Source of the DNA: an uncultured Gammaproteobacteria bacterium
GTDB lineage: Bacteria; Pseudomonadota; Gammaproteobacteria; Nitrosococcales; Methylophagaceae
NCBI GenBank assembly: GCA_913042265.1
Contig: CAJWKF010000008.1
Location: 1-33,022 of the forward strand
Direction of reading: 5' to 3'
Length of the DNA stretch: 33,022 nucleotides
Positions 8,851 to 17,011 of the stretch are shown in pieces; within the stretch, counting starts at the first letter, position 1, and every line of letters starts with the position of its first letter. The position numbers were made by a program, and so were the translations under genes. The notes beneath the pieces are model-generated. The model ran no database searches and had not been told where the DNA came from. It was given only the letters and a program-made list of their open reading frames with translations.

Positions 8851-10151
8851 TGGAGGTCTGGGCTTTAGTCATGTTTGCAGTATTATTTGTCCTGTTATTA
8901 GCAGGCTTCCCTGTAGCATTCACACTCGGCGCTGTTGCACTCGCATTTGGTAGTTTATTTTTAGGATTAGGTTTCTTTGACCTACTGCCTCTCAGGATCT
9001 GGGGCATTATGACTAACTTCACACTATTAGCAGTCCCTTTATTTATTTTTATGGGTGTAATTCTAGAAAAATCTGGCCTCGCTGAAGAACTACTCGAGAC
9101 AATGGGCCGCTTATTCGGTCGAGTTCGCGGTGGTCTTGCCATTTCTGTAGTGTTGGTCGGTGCTCTTCTAGCTGCCACTACTGGAGTTGTAGGTGCTTCT
9201 GTTGTAACGATGGCAGTCATAGCCCTACCCGTAATGTTAAAGCATGGCTATGCTCCCACACTGGCCGGTGGAACTATTGCCGCTTCAGGCACATTGGGCC
9301 AAATCATTCCACCCAGTATTATTTTAATATTATTAGGCGATGTAATTGGTGTTCCCGTGGGCCAACTCTTCATGGGCGCGGCTATCCCCGGCATGATGTT
9401 AGTGCTCTCTTATATCCTATACATTACCTTTGTCTCATGGCGACACCCAGAACTCGCGCCTGCAATAAATATTAATCCTAATGATGATAGCGAGCTTGGT
9501 TTGAAAGTTCTTAAAAGCTTGATACCTCCACTCTTTTTAGTACTTGCTGTCTTAGGCTCTATTTTTCTTGGTATTGCGTCCCCAACGGAATCCGCCGCTG
9601 TTGGTGCCTTAGGTGCCATGCTTCTGGCTACATCGCATCACAAGCTGAACCTATCAAATCTTAACGAAGCAATGCAACAGACCACTCGTCTAACCAGTAT
9701 GGTATTTTTAATTTTGATTGGCGCCACTGCTTTTGGGCTTGTCTTTGTAGGCATGGGTGGCGATAACTTAATCTTTGAAATTTTTGATGATCTGCCTGGA
9801 GGAAAATGGACGTTCTTAATTCTGAGCATGCTGCTTATTTTCTTACTTGGCTTCTTCTTAGACTTCATTGAAATTTGTTTCATTGTCGTACCTATCATTG
9901 CCCCTGTTGCTATTCACTTGGGACTTGATCCGCTTTGGTTCGCTTTGTTGATTGCACTTAATTTACAAACTTCCTTCCTAACTCCACCTTTTGGCTTTTC
10001 GCTCTTTTACCTAAAAGCTAGTGCACCCGACTTAAAGCTACAAGACATTTATAAAGGCATCTTTCCTTTTATCATTATCCAAGTAGTGATTTTAGGACTC
10101 GTTATTATATTTCCTAGCCTTACGCTCTGGTTACCTAATTTAATGGAATAA
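8850..10151 (+). CDS. dctM: TRAP transporter large membrane subunit (DctM-like)
   Basis: This is the large TRAP permease subunit, with about 12 hydrophobic helices over 433 residues; it forms the elevator-type ion/substrate pathway in the inner membrane. Family motifs are clear: 'AGFPVAFTLG' in the first helix, 'LLAVPLFIFMG', 'GTLGQIIPPSIILILLG', 'SPTESAAVGA', 'GFFLDFIEICFIVVPI', and near the end 'LQTSFLTPPFGFSLFYL'. The start ATG overlaps the dctQ stop by one base. No periplasmic binding protein (DctP/TAXI type) is encoded on either side: yaaA lies upstream on the other strand and epmA lies convergent downstream. The pair must use a distant binding-protein gene. No terminator hairpin was found in the 130-base convergent gap after it. 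Confidence 0.92.
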   Translation: MEVWALVMFAVLFVLLLAGFPVAFTLGAVALAFGSLFLGLGFFDLLPLRIWGIMTNFTLLAVPLFIFMGVILEKSGLAEELLETMGRLFGRVRGGLAISVVLVGALLAATTGVVGASVVTMAVIALPVMLKHGYAPTLAGGTIAASGTLGQIIPPSIILILLGDVIGVPVGQLFMGAAIPGMMLVLSYILYITFVSWRHPELAPAININPNDDSELGLKVLKSLIPPLFLVLAVLGSIFLGIASPTESAAVGALGAMLLATSHHKLNLSNLNEAMQQTTRLTSMVFLILIGATAFGLVFVGMGGDNLIFEIFDDLPGGKWTFLILSMLLIFLLGFFLDFIEICFIVVPIIAPVAIHLGLDPLWFALLIALNLQTSFLTPPFGFSLFYLKASAPDLKLQDIYKGIFPFIIIQVVILGLVIIFPSLTLWLPNLME

Positions 10152-10281
10152 TTCTATTGGTACTTCCGGGTTATTTATTGCATACCAAACTCACTAATAC
10201 CCATATCCTTGGACAATTACTTATTCTTTTTTAAACGGCTTTTTAGCTTCTGTAGCTAGTGAACTTATAGCTAATAGTCTT

Positions 10282-11232
10282 TTAATAAAATGGTAAGTTC
10301 TGTACACAATCAATTGACTTTTTATTCATAGCTAGCATTAGTAAACGATCCAGTCCTAATGCCACACCTGTACAGGGAGGTAAACCTGACTCCATCGCAG
10401 TAAGTAGCTTTTCATCTATTGGCATTTCGGCTTTACCAAGTTTTAAACGTTGTTGATTATCATACTCAAATCGTTTTCTAAGTTCTTTAGGATCTAACAA
10501 CTCATCATAGCCATTGGCCAACTCAAGTCCACCTGCGAAGAGCTCAAAACGAGCAGCCACCTCCTCACCTGCATTATCTAATTTCACTTTCGCTAGTTGA
10601 GCCTGTGAGGAAGGAAAGTTATAAATGAAGACTGGTTTTTTTAGGCTTGCTAATTCCGATTCAATCACTTGACTCATAAGTAATTCTAACCAGCCATCGC
10701 GATCTAGATCTGGATTGCCTGAAAAGCTTGGAAGCCTTTTGATAGCAAGCTTTTGTAATTCATCTTTTGAGCATACTAAAACATTAATATTAAGATATTG
10801 GGAAAAAACTTCTTGATAAGAAAACCGAATGGATCCTGAGTAGCTAGTAATTGTCTCAAGTAAAGCAGCTACTTCATCCATAAGCTCTTCAAGGTTAAGT
10901 TCGGGCCTATACCATTCCAACATCGTGAATTCGGGGGAATGTACTCGACCATGCTCACCATTACGAAAAACTTTGGCTATTTGGTAAATTGACCCTGACC
11001 CTGCTGCCAACAAAACTTTCATCGCAAACTCAGGGGAGGTTTGTAAATAATAGCTGGCTTTGTCAATAGAGCCAATTGGTATGAATTCCGTTTTAAAACT
11101 TTCTAAATATGGAGCCGTCGGTGCAGCTCTAGATAATACCGGTGTATCAACTTCCAACACATGCCTTTGAGAGAAAAAATGACGTATATCAGAAACTATC
11201 TGAGCTCGTCTTTTTATTATCTCTATGTCCAT
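10282..11232 (-). CDS. epmA: EF-P--(R)-beta-lysine ligase EpmA (PoxA/GenX)
   Basis: EpmA is a truncated class II lysyl-tRNA synthetase paralogue that attaches (R)-beta-lysine to a lysine of elongation factor P instead of to tRNA. At 316 residues it is catalytic-domain only, like E. coli EpmA (325). Class II motifs are visible: motif 1 around 'FFSQRHVLEVDTPVLS', motif 2 around 'KVFRNGEHGRVHSPEFTMLEWYRP', and motif 3 'GVALGLDRLLML' near the C-terminus. 'ARFELFAGGLELANGYDEL' is also typical of lysyl-type enzymes. It lies downstream of its substrate gene efp on the same strand, across a 143-base AT-rich gap, with epmB beyond. That grouping strongly supports the EF-P modification role. Confidence 0.95.
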   Translation of the reverse strand: MDIEIIKRRAQIVSDIRHFFSQRHVLEVDTPVLSRAAPTAPYLESFKTEFIPIGSIDKASYYLQTSPEFAMKVLLAAGSGSIYQIAKVFRNGEHGRVHSPEFTMLEWYRPELNLEELMDEVAALLETITSYSGSIRFSYQEVFSQYLNINVLVCSKDELQKLAIKRLPSFSGNPDLDRDGWLELLMSQVIESELASLKKPVFIYNFPSSQAQLAKVKLDNAGEEVAARFELFAGGLELANGYDELLDPKELRKRFEYDNQQRLKLGKAEMPIDEKLLTAMESGLPPCTGVALGLDRLLMLAMNKKSIDCVQNLPFY

Positions 11233-11375
11233 AAAGGTTGCATATCACTTTTCATAATCACCACATCTATCTCTATGAGTTTTTCTGAAAAATATAGTAA
11301 TTTTTAATAGACATTTGAACTAATTAAAGTACAAAAAATTAAGTATATGCAGTAATAATATTAAAGCGCATAATT

Positions 11376-11945
11376 CTATGTTTTAGCACGTTCTACGTAT
11401 TCACCACTTCGTGTATCAACACGTAATAACTCACCAATTTCAATAAATAAGGGAACACGCACTACGGCTCCAGTTTCTAATGTTGCAGGTTTACCACCAC
11501 CACCTGACGTATCACCTTTTAAACCAGGATCAGTATCGGCAACCACCAAGTTAACGAAGTTAGGAGCTGTAACTACTAAGGGTGTTCCATTCCACTGAGT
11601 AACCGTATAAGTATATTGTTCTTTCAACCAGTTTTTACATTCTTCAATTGAATTCGCATCAGCCGTATGTTGTTCAAAGCTTACGGGATCCATAAAGTAC
11701 CAAAACTCCCCATCGGTGTAGGAGTATTCTAATTCAACTTCCATTACATCAGCGCTTTCTACACTATCACCTGATTTGAAGGTCCGTTCGTTCACACGCC
11801 CTGTTTTCAAGTTACGAAATTTAACTCGATTGAATGCCTGACCTTTGCCTGGCTTAACTAATTCGTTTTCGATGATGCTACAAGGATCGCCATCCAGCAT
11901 AAATTTGAGTCCGGATTTAAATTCATTTGTACTTAAATTTGCCAT
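11376..11945 (-). CDS. efp: Elongation factor P
   Basis: EF-P binds ribosomes stalled on consecutive prolines and promotes peptide bond formation. The 189-residue product has the expected three-domain size. The modification site is present: Lys34 in the loop 'VKPGKGQAF', the residue that EpmA decorates with beta-lysine. The first residues ([12 protein letters not shown]) and the C-terminal '[12 protein letters not shown]' are standard. A GAGG ribosome site precedes the ATG at 11945. The gene is divergent from epmB across 52 bases and is followed by epmA, so substrate and both core modification enzymes are clustered. EpmC, the hydroxylase, is not in the window. Confidence 0.97.
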   Translation of the reverse strand: MANLSTNEFKSGLKFMLDGDPCSIIENELVKPGKGQAFNRVKFRNLKTGRVNERTFKSGDSVESADVMEVELEYSYTDGEFWYFMDPVSFEQHTADANSIEECKNWLKEQYTYTVTQWNGTPLVVTAPNFVNLVVADTDPGLKGDTSGGGGKPATLETGAVVRVPLFIEIGELLRVDTRSGEYVERAKT

Positions 11946-11997
11946 AGCAACCTCTTATAGGGGACGATAAAACGTCATTTCATTAGTCAGGCGTAAT

Positions 11998-13005
11998 ATG
12001 ATAACCCAATCCCCCACATTGTTACCAAAGGAAGGCTGGCAAAAAGCTTTAACTAATGCGGTCAATGACCCAAAAGAGTTGCTGGCACAATTAGGGTTAA
12101 GTGGTTACCTAGAGGCCATTGATGGTGATATTCTCAAGAAATTTCCTTTGCGAGTGCCTCAAAGTTATATCAATAAAATGCGTCATGGTGATCCTTTTGA
12201 TCCTTTATTACGCCAAGTTTTCCCGCTAATTGATGAAGGATTTGATGTCGAGAATTTTGTACAGGATCCTGTCGGTGACCAACTTGCAATAACAAGTCCA
12301 GGAATTTTACAAAAATATCAGGGGCGTGCTTTATTACTCACAACTGGTGCTTGCGCCATACATTGTCGATATTGCTTTCGACGCCACTTTCCATATCAAG
12401 ATAGCAATCCACTGGCAAGCCAATGGCAAGATACTTTAAATGCACTTCGAAGTAATGTATCTGTTAGCGAGGTTATTCTTAGTGGCGGCGATCCACTTGC
12501 ACTCTCAGATAAAAAACTTGCAAACATGGTTCAAGAACTGGAAAAGATACCTCATTTAAAACGACTTCGAATTCACACTCGTCTGCCACTTGTATTACCT
12601 GAACGAATTAACACTGAGTTATTAAGCTGGCTTAGTGGTACGCGTTTTCAAGTTGTCATGGTCATCCATGCTAATCATGCCAATGAATTAGCAGATGATG
12701 TTGCCCATGCATTGAGTTCACTTTCTGATATTAATGTTCAGCTACTGAACCAATCAGTCTTGCTTAAAGGCGTGAATGACAGCGTCAAAGAACTAACCAA
12801 TTTGAGTGAGAGGCTCTTTGAACTTGGTGTTATGCCTTATTACTTGCATTTGCTTGATCCTGTTGCAGGTGCTTCTCATTTTGATGTTAGCCAAACTCAA
12901 GGGATTAAACTTGTAAAACAACTGCGTAAAGAACTCTCAGGTTACCTTGTGCCAAGATTAGTTAGGGAACAGCAGGGAGAGCCTAGTAAAACTATTATTG
13001 GTTAG
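11998..13005 (+). CDS. epmB: EF-P lysine 2,3-aminomutase EpmB
   Basis: EpmB is a radical-SAM enzyme that converts (S)-alpha-lysine to (R)-beta-lysine for EpmA to load on EF-P. The 335-residue length matches E. coli EpmB (342). The Fe-S cluster motif is Cys119-x3-Cys123-x2-Cys126 within 'GACAIHCRYCFRRHFPY'. 'EVILSGGDPLAL', 'RLRIHTRLPLVLPERI' and 'PYYLHLLDPVAGASHF' are typical of the lysine aminomutase family, the last near the PLP-binding region. An AGG ribosome site lies seven bases before the ATG at 11998. The gene shares a 52-base divergent promoter region with efp, and its stop lies only five bases from the stop of convergent gltA. Confidence 0.96.
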   Translation: MITQSPTLLPKEGWQKALTNAVNDPKELLAQLGLSGYLEAIDGDILKKFPLRVPQSYINKMRHGDPFDPLLRQVFPLIDEGFDVENFVQDPVGDQLAITSPGILQKYQGRALLLTTGACAIHCRYCFRRHFPYQDSNPLASQWQDTLNALRSNVSVSEVILSGGDPLALSDKKLANMVQELEKIPHLKRLRIHTRLPLVLPERINTELLSWLSGTRFQVVMVIHANHANELADDVAHALSSLSDINVQLLNQSVLLKGVNDSVKELTNLSERLFELGVMPYYLHLLDPVAGASHFDVSQTQGIKLVKQLRKELSGYLVPRLVREQQGEPSKTIIG

Positions 13006-13010
13006 CCAGA

Positions 13011-14171
13011 CTAACTTCGCTCACTCATAGGGGTGTATCTACGGACATCACTTCCTATATAAATCTGTGAAGGACGATAAATCCGGTTATCAGAAATCTG
13101 TTCTCGCCAGTGCGCTAACCAACCCGCCGAACGGGCAACAGCAAATAAAGCTGTAAATTGATCTGCTGATATGCCCATTTCAGCATATAAAATACCCGAA
13201 TAAAAATCGACATTCGGATAAACACCTTTATGACCAAGCCTATCTTTACAGATTTCTTCAACTTTCATTGCAGTTTTAAATGTACTATCTAAACTATTCC
13301 CACGGTCAGATATTAATTCGTTAACAAGTTTGTGCAAGATGGTTGCCCGTGGATCTTTAACTTTATATTCACGATGCCCCATCCCCCAGATCACTTCTTT
13401 ATTAGCTAATGCGTTATCAATCCACGCTTCCGCTTTATCAGCACTACCAATCTCTTTCAACATTTCCACAACACGAAAATTTGCACCGCCATGTAAAGGC
13501 CCGGACAACGTGCCTATTGCCCCAGATATAACACTATAGGGAGTTGCTAGGGTGGATCCTGAAACCAAGGCAGAAAAAGTCGAGGCGTTTAGCGTATGCT
13601 CCGCATGCAAAATAAGACACACATCCATTATCTTTGACAGCATCGGATCAGGTTCTTTACCCGTAAACATATATAACAAATTCTCAGCTACCGACAAGTC
13701 TTCACGGGGCTCGACAGGATTATAACCACCTCTAATATGCTCCCACATTGCTACTAATGGTGCCATTTGGGCAATAATGTTGACTGTCATATTATGAACA
13801 TAACGCAAATCTTCACCGGCATCAGAACCTGTTAAACATTCGGTTCCCGGATAGAACATACCCAAACTCGACACCGCAGTTTGTAACATGTCCATCGGAT
13901 GTGCACTTGAAGGAAAATGACGCATCATTTCACGGATATGATATTTAATACGGTAATGACTTTTTAACTTGGTCTTAAAACTGGCTAAATCAGCTGAGGA
14001 AGGTAATTGACCTTCTAAAAGTAATAATGTTGTCTCCTCGAAGCTGCTATTAGCAGCCAGAGTCTCAATAGAGTAACCTCGATAAGATAGCAGACCCTTC
14101 TCACCATCAATAAACGAGATGGCAGACTTAGTGGCGGCAACGCCCTCTAGTCCCGGTAAAAAATCACTCAT
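13011..14171 (-). CDS. gltA: Citrate synthase, short form
   Basis: The product condenses oxaloacetate with acetyl-CoA to give citrate. Catalytic residues can be placed at His227 in 'PLHGGAN', His266 in 'GHREYKVKDPRA' and Asp322 in 'PNVDFYSG'. 'HAEHTLNASTFSA' and the C-terminal 'SDNRIYRPSQIYIG' are also characteristic. At 386 residues it lacks the N-terminal extension of the usual 427-residue NADH-sensitive enterobacterial GltA. It is closer in size to the dimeric Gram-positive/cyanobacterial citrate synthases and to 2-methylcitrate synthase (PrpC). No prpB or prpD genes are nearby, and the motif around His266 favours citrate synthase over PrpC, but the distinction is not certain. A perfect TATAAT lies about 50 bases upstream. 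It is not obviously part of the lip/mre array, which ends 142 bases before it. Confidence 0.88.
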   Translation of the reverse strand: MSDFLPGLEGVAATKSAISFIDGEKGLLSYRGYSIETLAANSSFEETTLLLLEGQLPSSADLASFKTKLKSHYRIKYHIREMMRHFPSSAHPMDMLQTAVSSLGMFYPGTECLTGSDAGEDLRYVHNMTVNIIAQMAPLVAMWEHIRGGYNPVEPREDLSVAENLLYMFTGKEPDPMLSKIMDVCLILHAEHTLNASTFSALVSGSTLATPYSVISGAIGTLSGPLHGGANFRVVEMLKEIGSADKAEAWIDNALANKEVIWGMGHREYKVKDPRATILHKLVNELISDRGNSLDSTFKTAMKVEEICKDRLGHKGVYPNVDFYSGILYAEMGISADQFTALFAVARSAGWLAHWREQISDNRIYRPSQIYIGSDVRRYTPMSERS

Positions 14172-14184
14172 CTAACGATCCCAT

Positions 14185-14229
14185 GCTCAATATGAGCGAT
14201 ACAATTTAAAATTTAGGTGCGCCATTATA
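14185..14229 (-). promoter_or_regulatory. Putative gltA promoter -10 and leader hairpin
   Basis: On the minus strand a perfect -10 hexamer, TATAAT, lies at 14229-14224, about 53 bases before the gltA ATG at 14171. No good -35 box lies 16-18 bases further upstream, so an activator may be required. The leader contains a five-base-pair hairpin (GCTCA / TGAGC, 14197-14185) that ends 13 bases before the start codon, close to the ribosome site. Its significance is unknown. Confidence 0.4.
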
Positions 14230-14292
14230 CTGCATACAATAATTTGTACCATTTAAGATTTTCTACTTCTCAGCTAACAAACACAGATTTAC

Positions 14293-14314
14293 GTTGACTA
14301 GCAACAAAGTCAAC
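14293..14314 (-). other. Hairpin at the lipA stop codon, end of the mre-lip array
   Basis: A perfect seven-base-pair inverted repeat, GTTGACT / AGTCAAC, with an eight-base loop sits immediately after lipA and touches its stop codon. There is no T-run on the minus-strand side, so it is not a classical intrinsic terminator. It could protect the mRNA 3' end or help stop transcription at the end of this long operon. Confidence 0.4.
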
Positions 14315-15270
14315 TAAGAAACGTGTTTTCCTTCAGCCTGCAAATCTGCATGGTAAGAAGAGCGCACCATTGGTCCACTAGCCACATGCTGAAAGCCCAT
14401 TTCTTTGGCCACAACAGCTAAATCATCAAACTCTGCCGGCGTAACAAAACGTTCTACCGCTAAATGATGGCGACTCGGTTGTAGATATTGTCCAAGTGTT
14501 AACATTCGACATCCGTGATCACGTAGATCTTGCATCACTTGTTTGATTTCATCTATTGTTTCACCTAAACCTAACATTAGGCCTGATTTAGTCGGCACAT
14601 TTGGGTGCTGTGCTTGAAATTTTTTGATTAGATCTAGTGACCACTGATAATCCGAGCCAGGGCGAACAGCTTTGTATAAGCGAGGTATACTCTCTAAATT
14701 ATGATTGAAAATATCAGGAGGACACTCTGCTAATACCTCTAATGCCACATTCATTCTCCCCCGAAAATCAGGAACTAATACTTCAATATTAGTCTTGGGT
14801 GACTGCGTACGAATTTCTTTAATACATTCTCTGAAATGAGCAGCACCTCCATCACGTAGATCATCTCGATCAACTGAAGTAACTACAACATGTTTGAGCT
14901 TCATAGCAGCGATAGTCTTAGCTAAATGTGCAGGTTCGTTCTCATCTAACGGGTCAGGTTTGCCATGTGCCACATCACAAAAAGGACAGCGTCGAGTACA
15001 AATTTGTCCCATAATCAAGAAAGTTGCCGTACCCTGCGTGAAGCACTCTCCCAAATTTGGACAAGCCGCTTCCTCACAAATGGTGTGCAATTGATGTTCT
15101 CGCAGCAAAGCCTTTAACCGTGACACTTCCGGATTGCTTGGAACCTTTGATCTTATCCAGTCTGGCTTACGTTTAGGTTCTGTTGGCACCACTTTAATTG
15201 GAATCCGTGAAACTTTAGACTCACCCCTTAGTGCGCTTACATCTCTTTTTGTTAATACTATTTCAGCCAT
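14314..15270 (-). CDS. lipA: Lipoyl synthase LipA
   Basis: LipA is a radical-SAM enzyme that inserts two sulfurs into the octanoyl group bound to E2 and GcvH lipoyl domains. Both iron-sulfur clusters are accounted for: the auxiliary cluster ligands Cys65, Cys70 and Cys76 ('[12 protein letters not shown]') and the radical-SAM ligands Cys91, Cys95 and Cys98 ('CTRRCPFC'). The C-terminal 'RSSYHAD' contains the serine that completes the auxiliary cluster. The product has 318 residues, as expected. It follows lipB by 15 bases, giving the complete two-step LipB-LipA route for endogenous lipoate. It is the last gene of the long mreB-to-lipA array. Confidence 0.97.
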   Translation of the reverse strand: MAEIVLTKRDVSALRGESKVSRIPIKVVPTEPKRKPDWIRSKVPSNPEVSRLKALLREHQLHTICEEAACPNLGECFTQGTATFLIMGQICTRRCPFCDVAHGKPDPLDENEPAHLAKTIAAMKLKHVVVTSVDRDDLRDGGAAHFRECIKEIRTQSPKTNIEVLVPDFRGRMNVALEVLAECPPDIFNHNLESIPRLYKAVRPGSDYQWSLDLIKKFQAQHPNVPTKSGLMLGLGETIDEIKQVMQDLRDHGCRMLTLGQYLQPSRHHLAVERFVTPAEFDDLAVVAKEMGFQHVASGPMVRSSYHADLQAEGKHVS

Positions 15271-15285
15271 TAAAACACCTTAAAA

Positions 15286-15882
15286 TTACATTCTTGCTAT
15301 CAATGCGTTGGCAATTTGTTGCTTTACTTCTGCCATCGGCAGATCACACCCTAAACTTTTGAGATCAATCATTTTCATCCCCTCATAACCACAAGGATTA
15401 ATCGACAAAAAGGGTGATAAGTCCATATCAACATTCAAACTAACACCATGATAACAACAACCTCGCTTGACCCTTAATCCTAGAGAAGCAATTTTACTGC
15501 CTTTGATATAAACACCTGGTGCCTTAGGATCGGAATAAGCTGACACTCCCTGCACTGCTAAAAAACTAATAACAGTCTGCTCTAGAAGCGCCACCATCTT
15601 TTTAACACCTAGATCATAACGTTTTAAGTCAAATAAAGTATAAGCAATTAATTGACCAGGCCCATGGTACGTGACTTGGCCTCCTCGGTCTGATCTAACT
15701 ACCGGAATAGTGCCTGTATTTAATAAATGCTCTTTTTTACCCTTTGCACCTTGACTAAAAACAGGAGGGTGCTCTAATAACCATAATTCATCTTCAGTCT
15801 CAGTCTGTCTTGATAGTGTGAAATCTTGCATTGCCTTGCATGCCTCAGCATAGTCAATTAAACCTAAGTCTTTAATTTTCAT
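15286..15882 (-). CDS. lipB: Octanoyl-[ACP]:protein N-octanoyltransferase LipB
   Basis: LipB moves octanoyl from acyl carrier protein to lipoyl-domain lysines, the first step of lipoate assembly in the cytosol. The catalytic pair is present: Lys130 in 'SKIASLGLRVKRG' and Cys164 in 'INPCGYEGM'. 'RGGQVTYHGPGQL' near residues 66-78 is the other family signature. The length, 198 residues, is typical. The ATG at 15882 lies nine bases after the ybeD stop codon. Upstream ybeD and downstream lipA reproduce the common ybeD-lipB-lipA order. Confidence 0.96.
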   Translation of the reverse strand: MKIKDLGLIDYAEACKAMQDFTLSRQTETEDELWLLEHPPVFSQGAKGKKEHLLNTGTIPVVRSDRGGQVTYHGPGQLIAYTLFDLKRYDLGVKKMVALLEQTVISFLAVQGVSAYSDPKAPGVYIKGSKIASLGLRVKRGCCYHGVSLNVDMDLSPFLSINPCGYEGMKMIDLKSLGCDLPMAEVKQQIANALIARM

Positions 15883-15891
15883 TTTAAATAT

Positions 15892-16164
15892 TTATAAAAT
15901 ATATTTAACCAATTCATGACTGCTTAAAGCCTCATAAATGGTATCAACTTGCAACTTACTAGTCACATATACAGTTACAGTTACTGAGGTGAACTTACCA
16001 CCCGAGCTTTCTTTTTTTGTGATTGCACCTTCTCGAATATCCTTTACATGCTCACGAATAATGCTGACAACTGTAGCATCAAATTCAAGACTCGTTTCTC
16101 CCATTGCTTTAATATCAAAATCACAAGGAAACTCAATTAAAGACTCACGTTCTTCAACCATCAT
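15892..16164 (-). CDS. ybeD: DUF493 family protein YbeD
   Basis: This is a small (90-residue) cytosolic protein of the UPF0250/DUF493 family, which has an ACT-like fold and no settled function but lies next to lipB in many gammaproteobacteria. Seen here are 'LIEFPCDFDIKAMG' at the start, 'GGKFTSVTVTVYV' in the middle, and a C-terminal 'YEALSSHELVKYIL', which match the family pattern. Two adjacent ATG codons (16164 and 16161) are both possible starts. Both lie inside the end of dat, an overlap of up to 11 bases that suggests translational coupling. Confidence 0.9.
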   Translation of the reverse strand: MMVEERESLIEFPCDFDIKAMGETSLEFDATVVSIIREHVKDIREGAITKKESSGGKFTSVTVTVYVTSKLQVDTIYEALSSHELVKYIL

Positions 16165-17008
16165 TTCGTTCTACTGATTTAGCATGTTGATAAAGTTCAT
16201 CTATTTTTTGCCAAACTGGCCCAGGTAAACCTGTCCCAACTTTCTCACCATTAAGCCGTGTTACGGGTAATACTTCTTTCGTGGAACTGCTCGTCCATAG
16301 TTCATCTGCATCAGTCAATTTAAATTCAGCAACGGGCTCCTCCACAAGTGGAATCCCCGCTTTCAAAGCAAGGCTTATCACCACATCTCGCGTAATACCA
16401 GGTAGTATTTTTCCACTTTTAGGCGCCGTGTAAATAACACCGTCTAGCACTGCATAAGCATTACTCGTGGAGCCTTCTGTAAGAAATCCATCGCTAATCA
16501 ATAATGCTTCTTCAGCACCCGAATCTTTTGCCTTCTGCTTTAACAGGCAATTTGGTAATAAACTAATCGATTTAATATTACATTTCTGCCAGCGAGAGTC
16601 TTTTAATGTAATCGCAGAAATACCATTTGCTTTATATTCTTCTGACACTGCCTGCATCATGTTACTCATCACAAAAACCGTTGGTGCCGTGTTTTCAGGG
16701 AAAACGTGGTCTCTTACTGCAACTCCCCGGGTTACTTGTAAATAGAGTACTTGGTCCCCATCCAAATGAAGGCTAATCAATTTTTTAAGCACTGTTTCCC
16801 AATGTTTTTCAGAGTAGGGGTTTACAATTCTGCTCTCATCAAGACTGTTTTGTAGCCGTTTCAAATGACTCTTCAATTTAAAGCAATGTCCATCATAAAC
16901 GGGAATAACTTCATATACCCCATCACCGAATACAAAACCTCTATCAAGAACAGACACTTTCGCTTTATCGGCGGCAATAAACTTACCATTTAAAAAGACA
17001 TCACTCAC
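16154..17008 (-). CDS. dat: PLP class IV aminotransferase, probable D-amino acid transaminase
   Basis: This fold-type IV PLP enzyme resembles bacterial D-amino acid transaminase, which interconverts D-alanine and D-glutamate with their keto acids. The PLP lysine is Lys146 in 'CNIKSISLLPN', and Glu178 in 'LTEGSTSN' contacts the cofactor. 'DRGFVFGDGVYEVIPVY' near residues 22-38 and 'YLQVTRGVAVRDHVFP' are typical of the DAAT group. A branched-chain aminotransferase or aminodeoxychorismate lyase is less likely, given the motifs and the neighbours. It starts with GTG at 17008, three bases after dacA, so it sits directly between a D-Ala carboxypeptidase gene and the lipoate genes. That position supports a role in recycling or supplying D-amino acids for the cell wall, but this is inference. 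Confidence 0.85.
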   Translation of the reverse strand: MSDVFLNGKFIAADKAKVSVLDRGFVFGDGVYEVIPVYDGHCFKLKSHLKRLQNSLDESRIVNPYSEKHWETVLKKLISLHLDGDQVLYLQVTRGVAVRDHVFPENTAPTVFVMSNMMQAVSEEYKANGISAITLKDSRWQKCNIKSISLLPNCLLKQKAKDSGAEEALLISDGFLTEGSTSNAYAVLDGVIYTAPKSGKILPGITRDVVISLALKAGIPLVEEPVAEFKLTDADELWTSSSTKEVLPVTRLNGEKVGTGLPGPVWQKIDELYQHAKSVERNDG

Positions 17009-17011
17009 AGA

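Noticed and set aside
8822..9220. A 132-codon minus-strand frame antisense to dctM.
   Set aside because: Its composition (Thr, Pro, Asn, Arg rich) is that of the complement of a hydrophobic membrane protein; there is no sign of selection for it.
12993..13020. A GTTAG/CTAAC inverted repeat spanning the convergent stops of epmB and gltA, considered as a bidirectional terminator.
   Set aside because: The stem is only five base pairs and no T-run follows on either strand.
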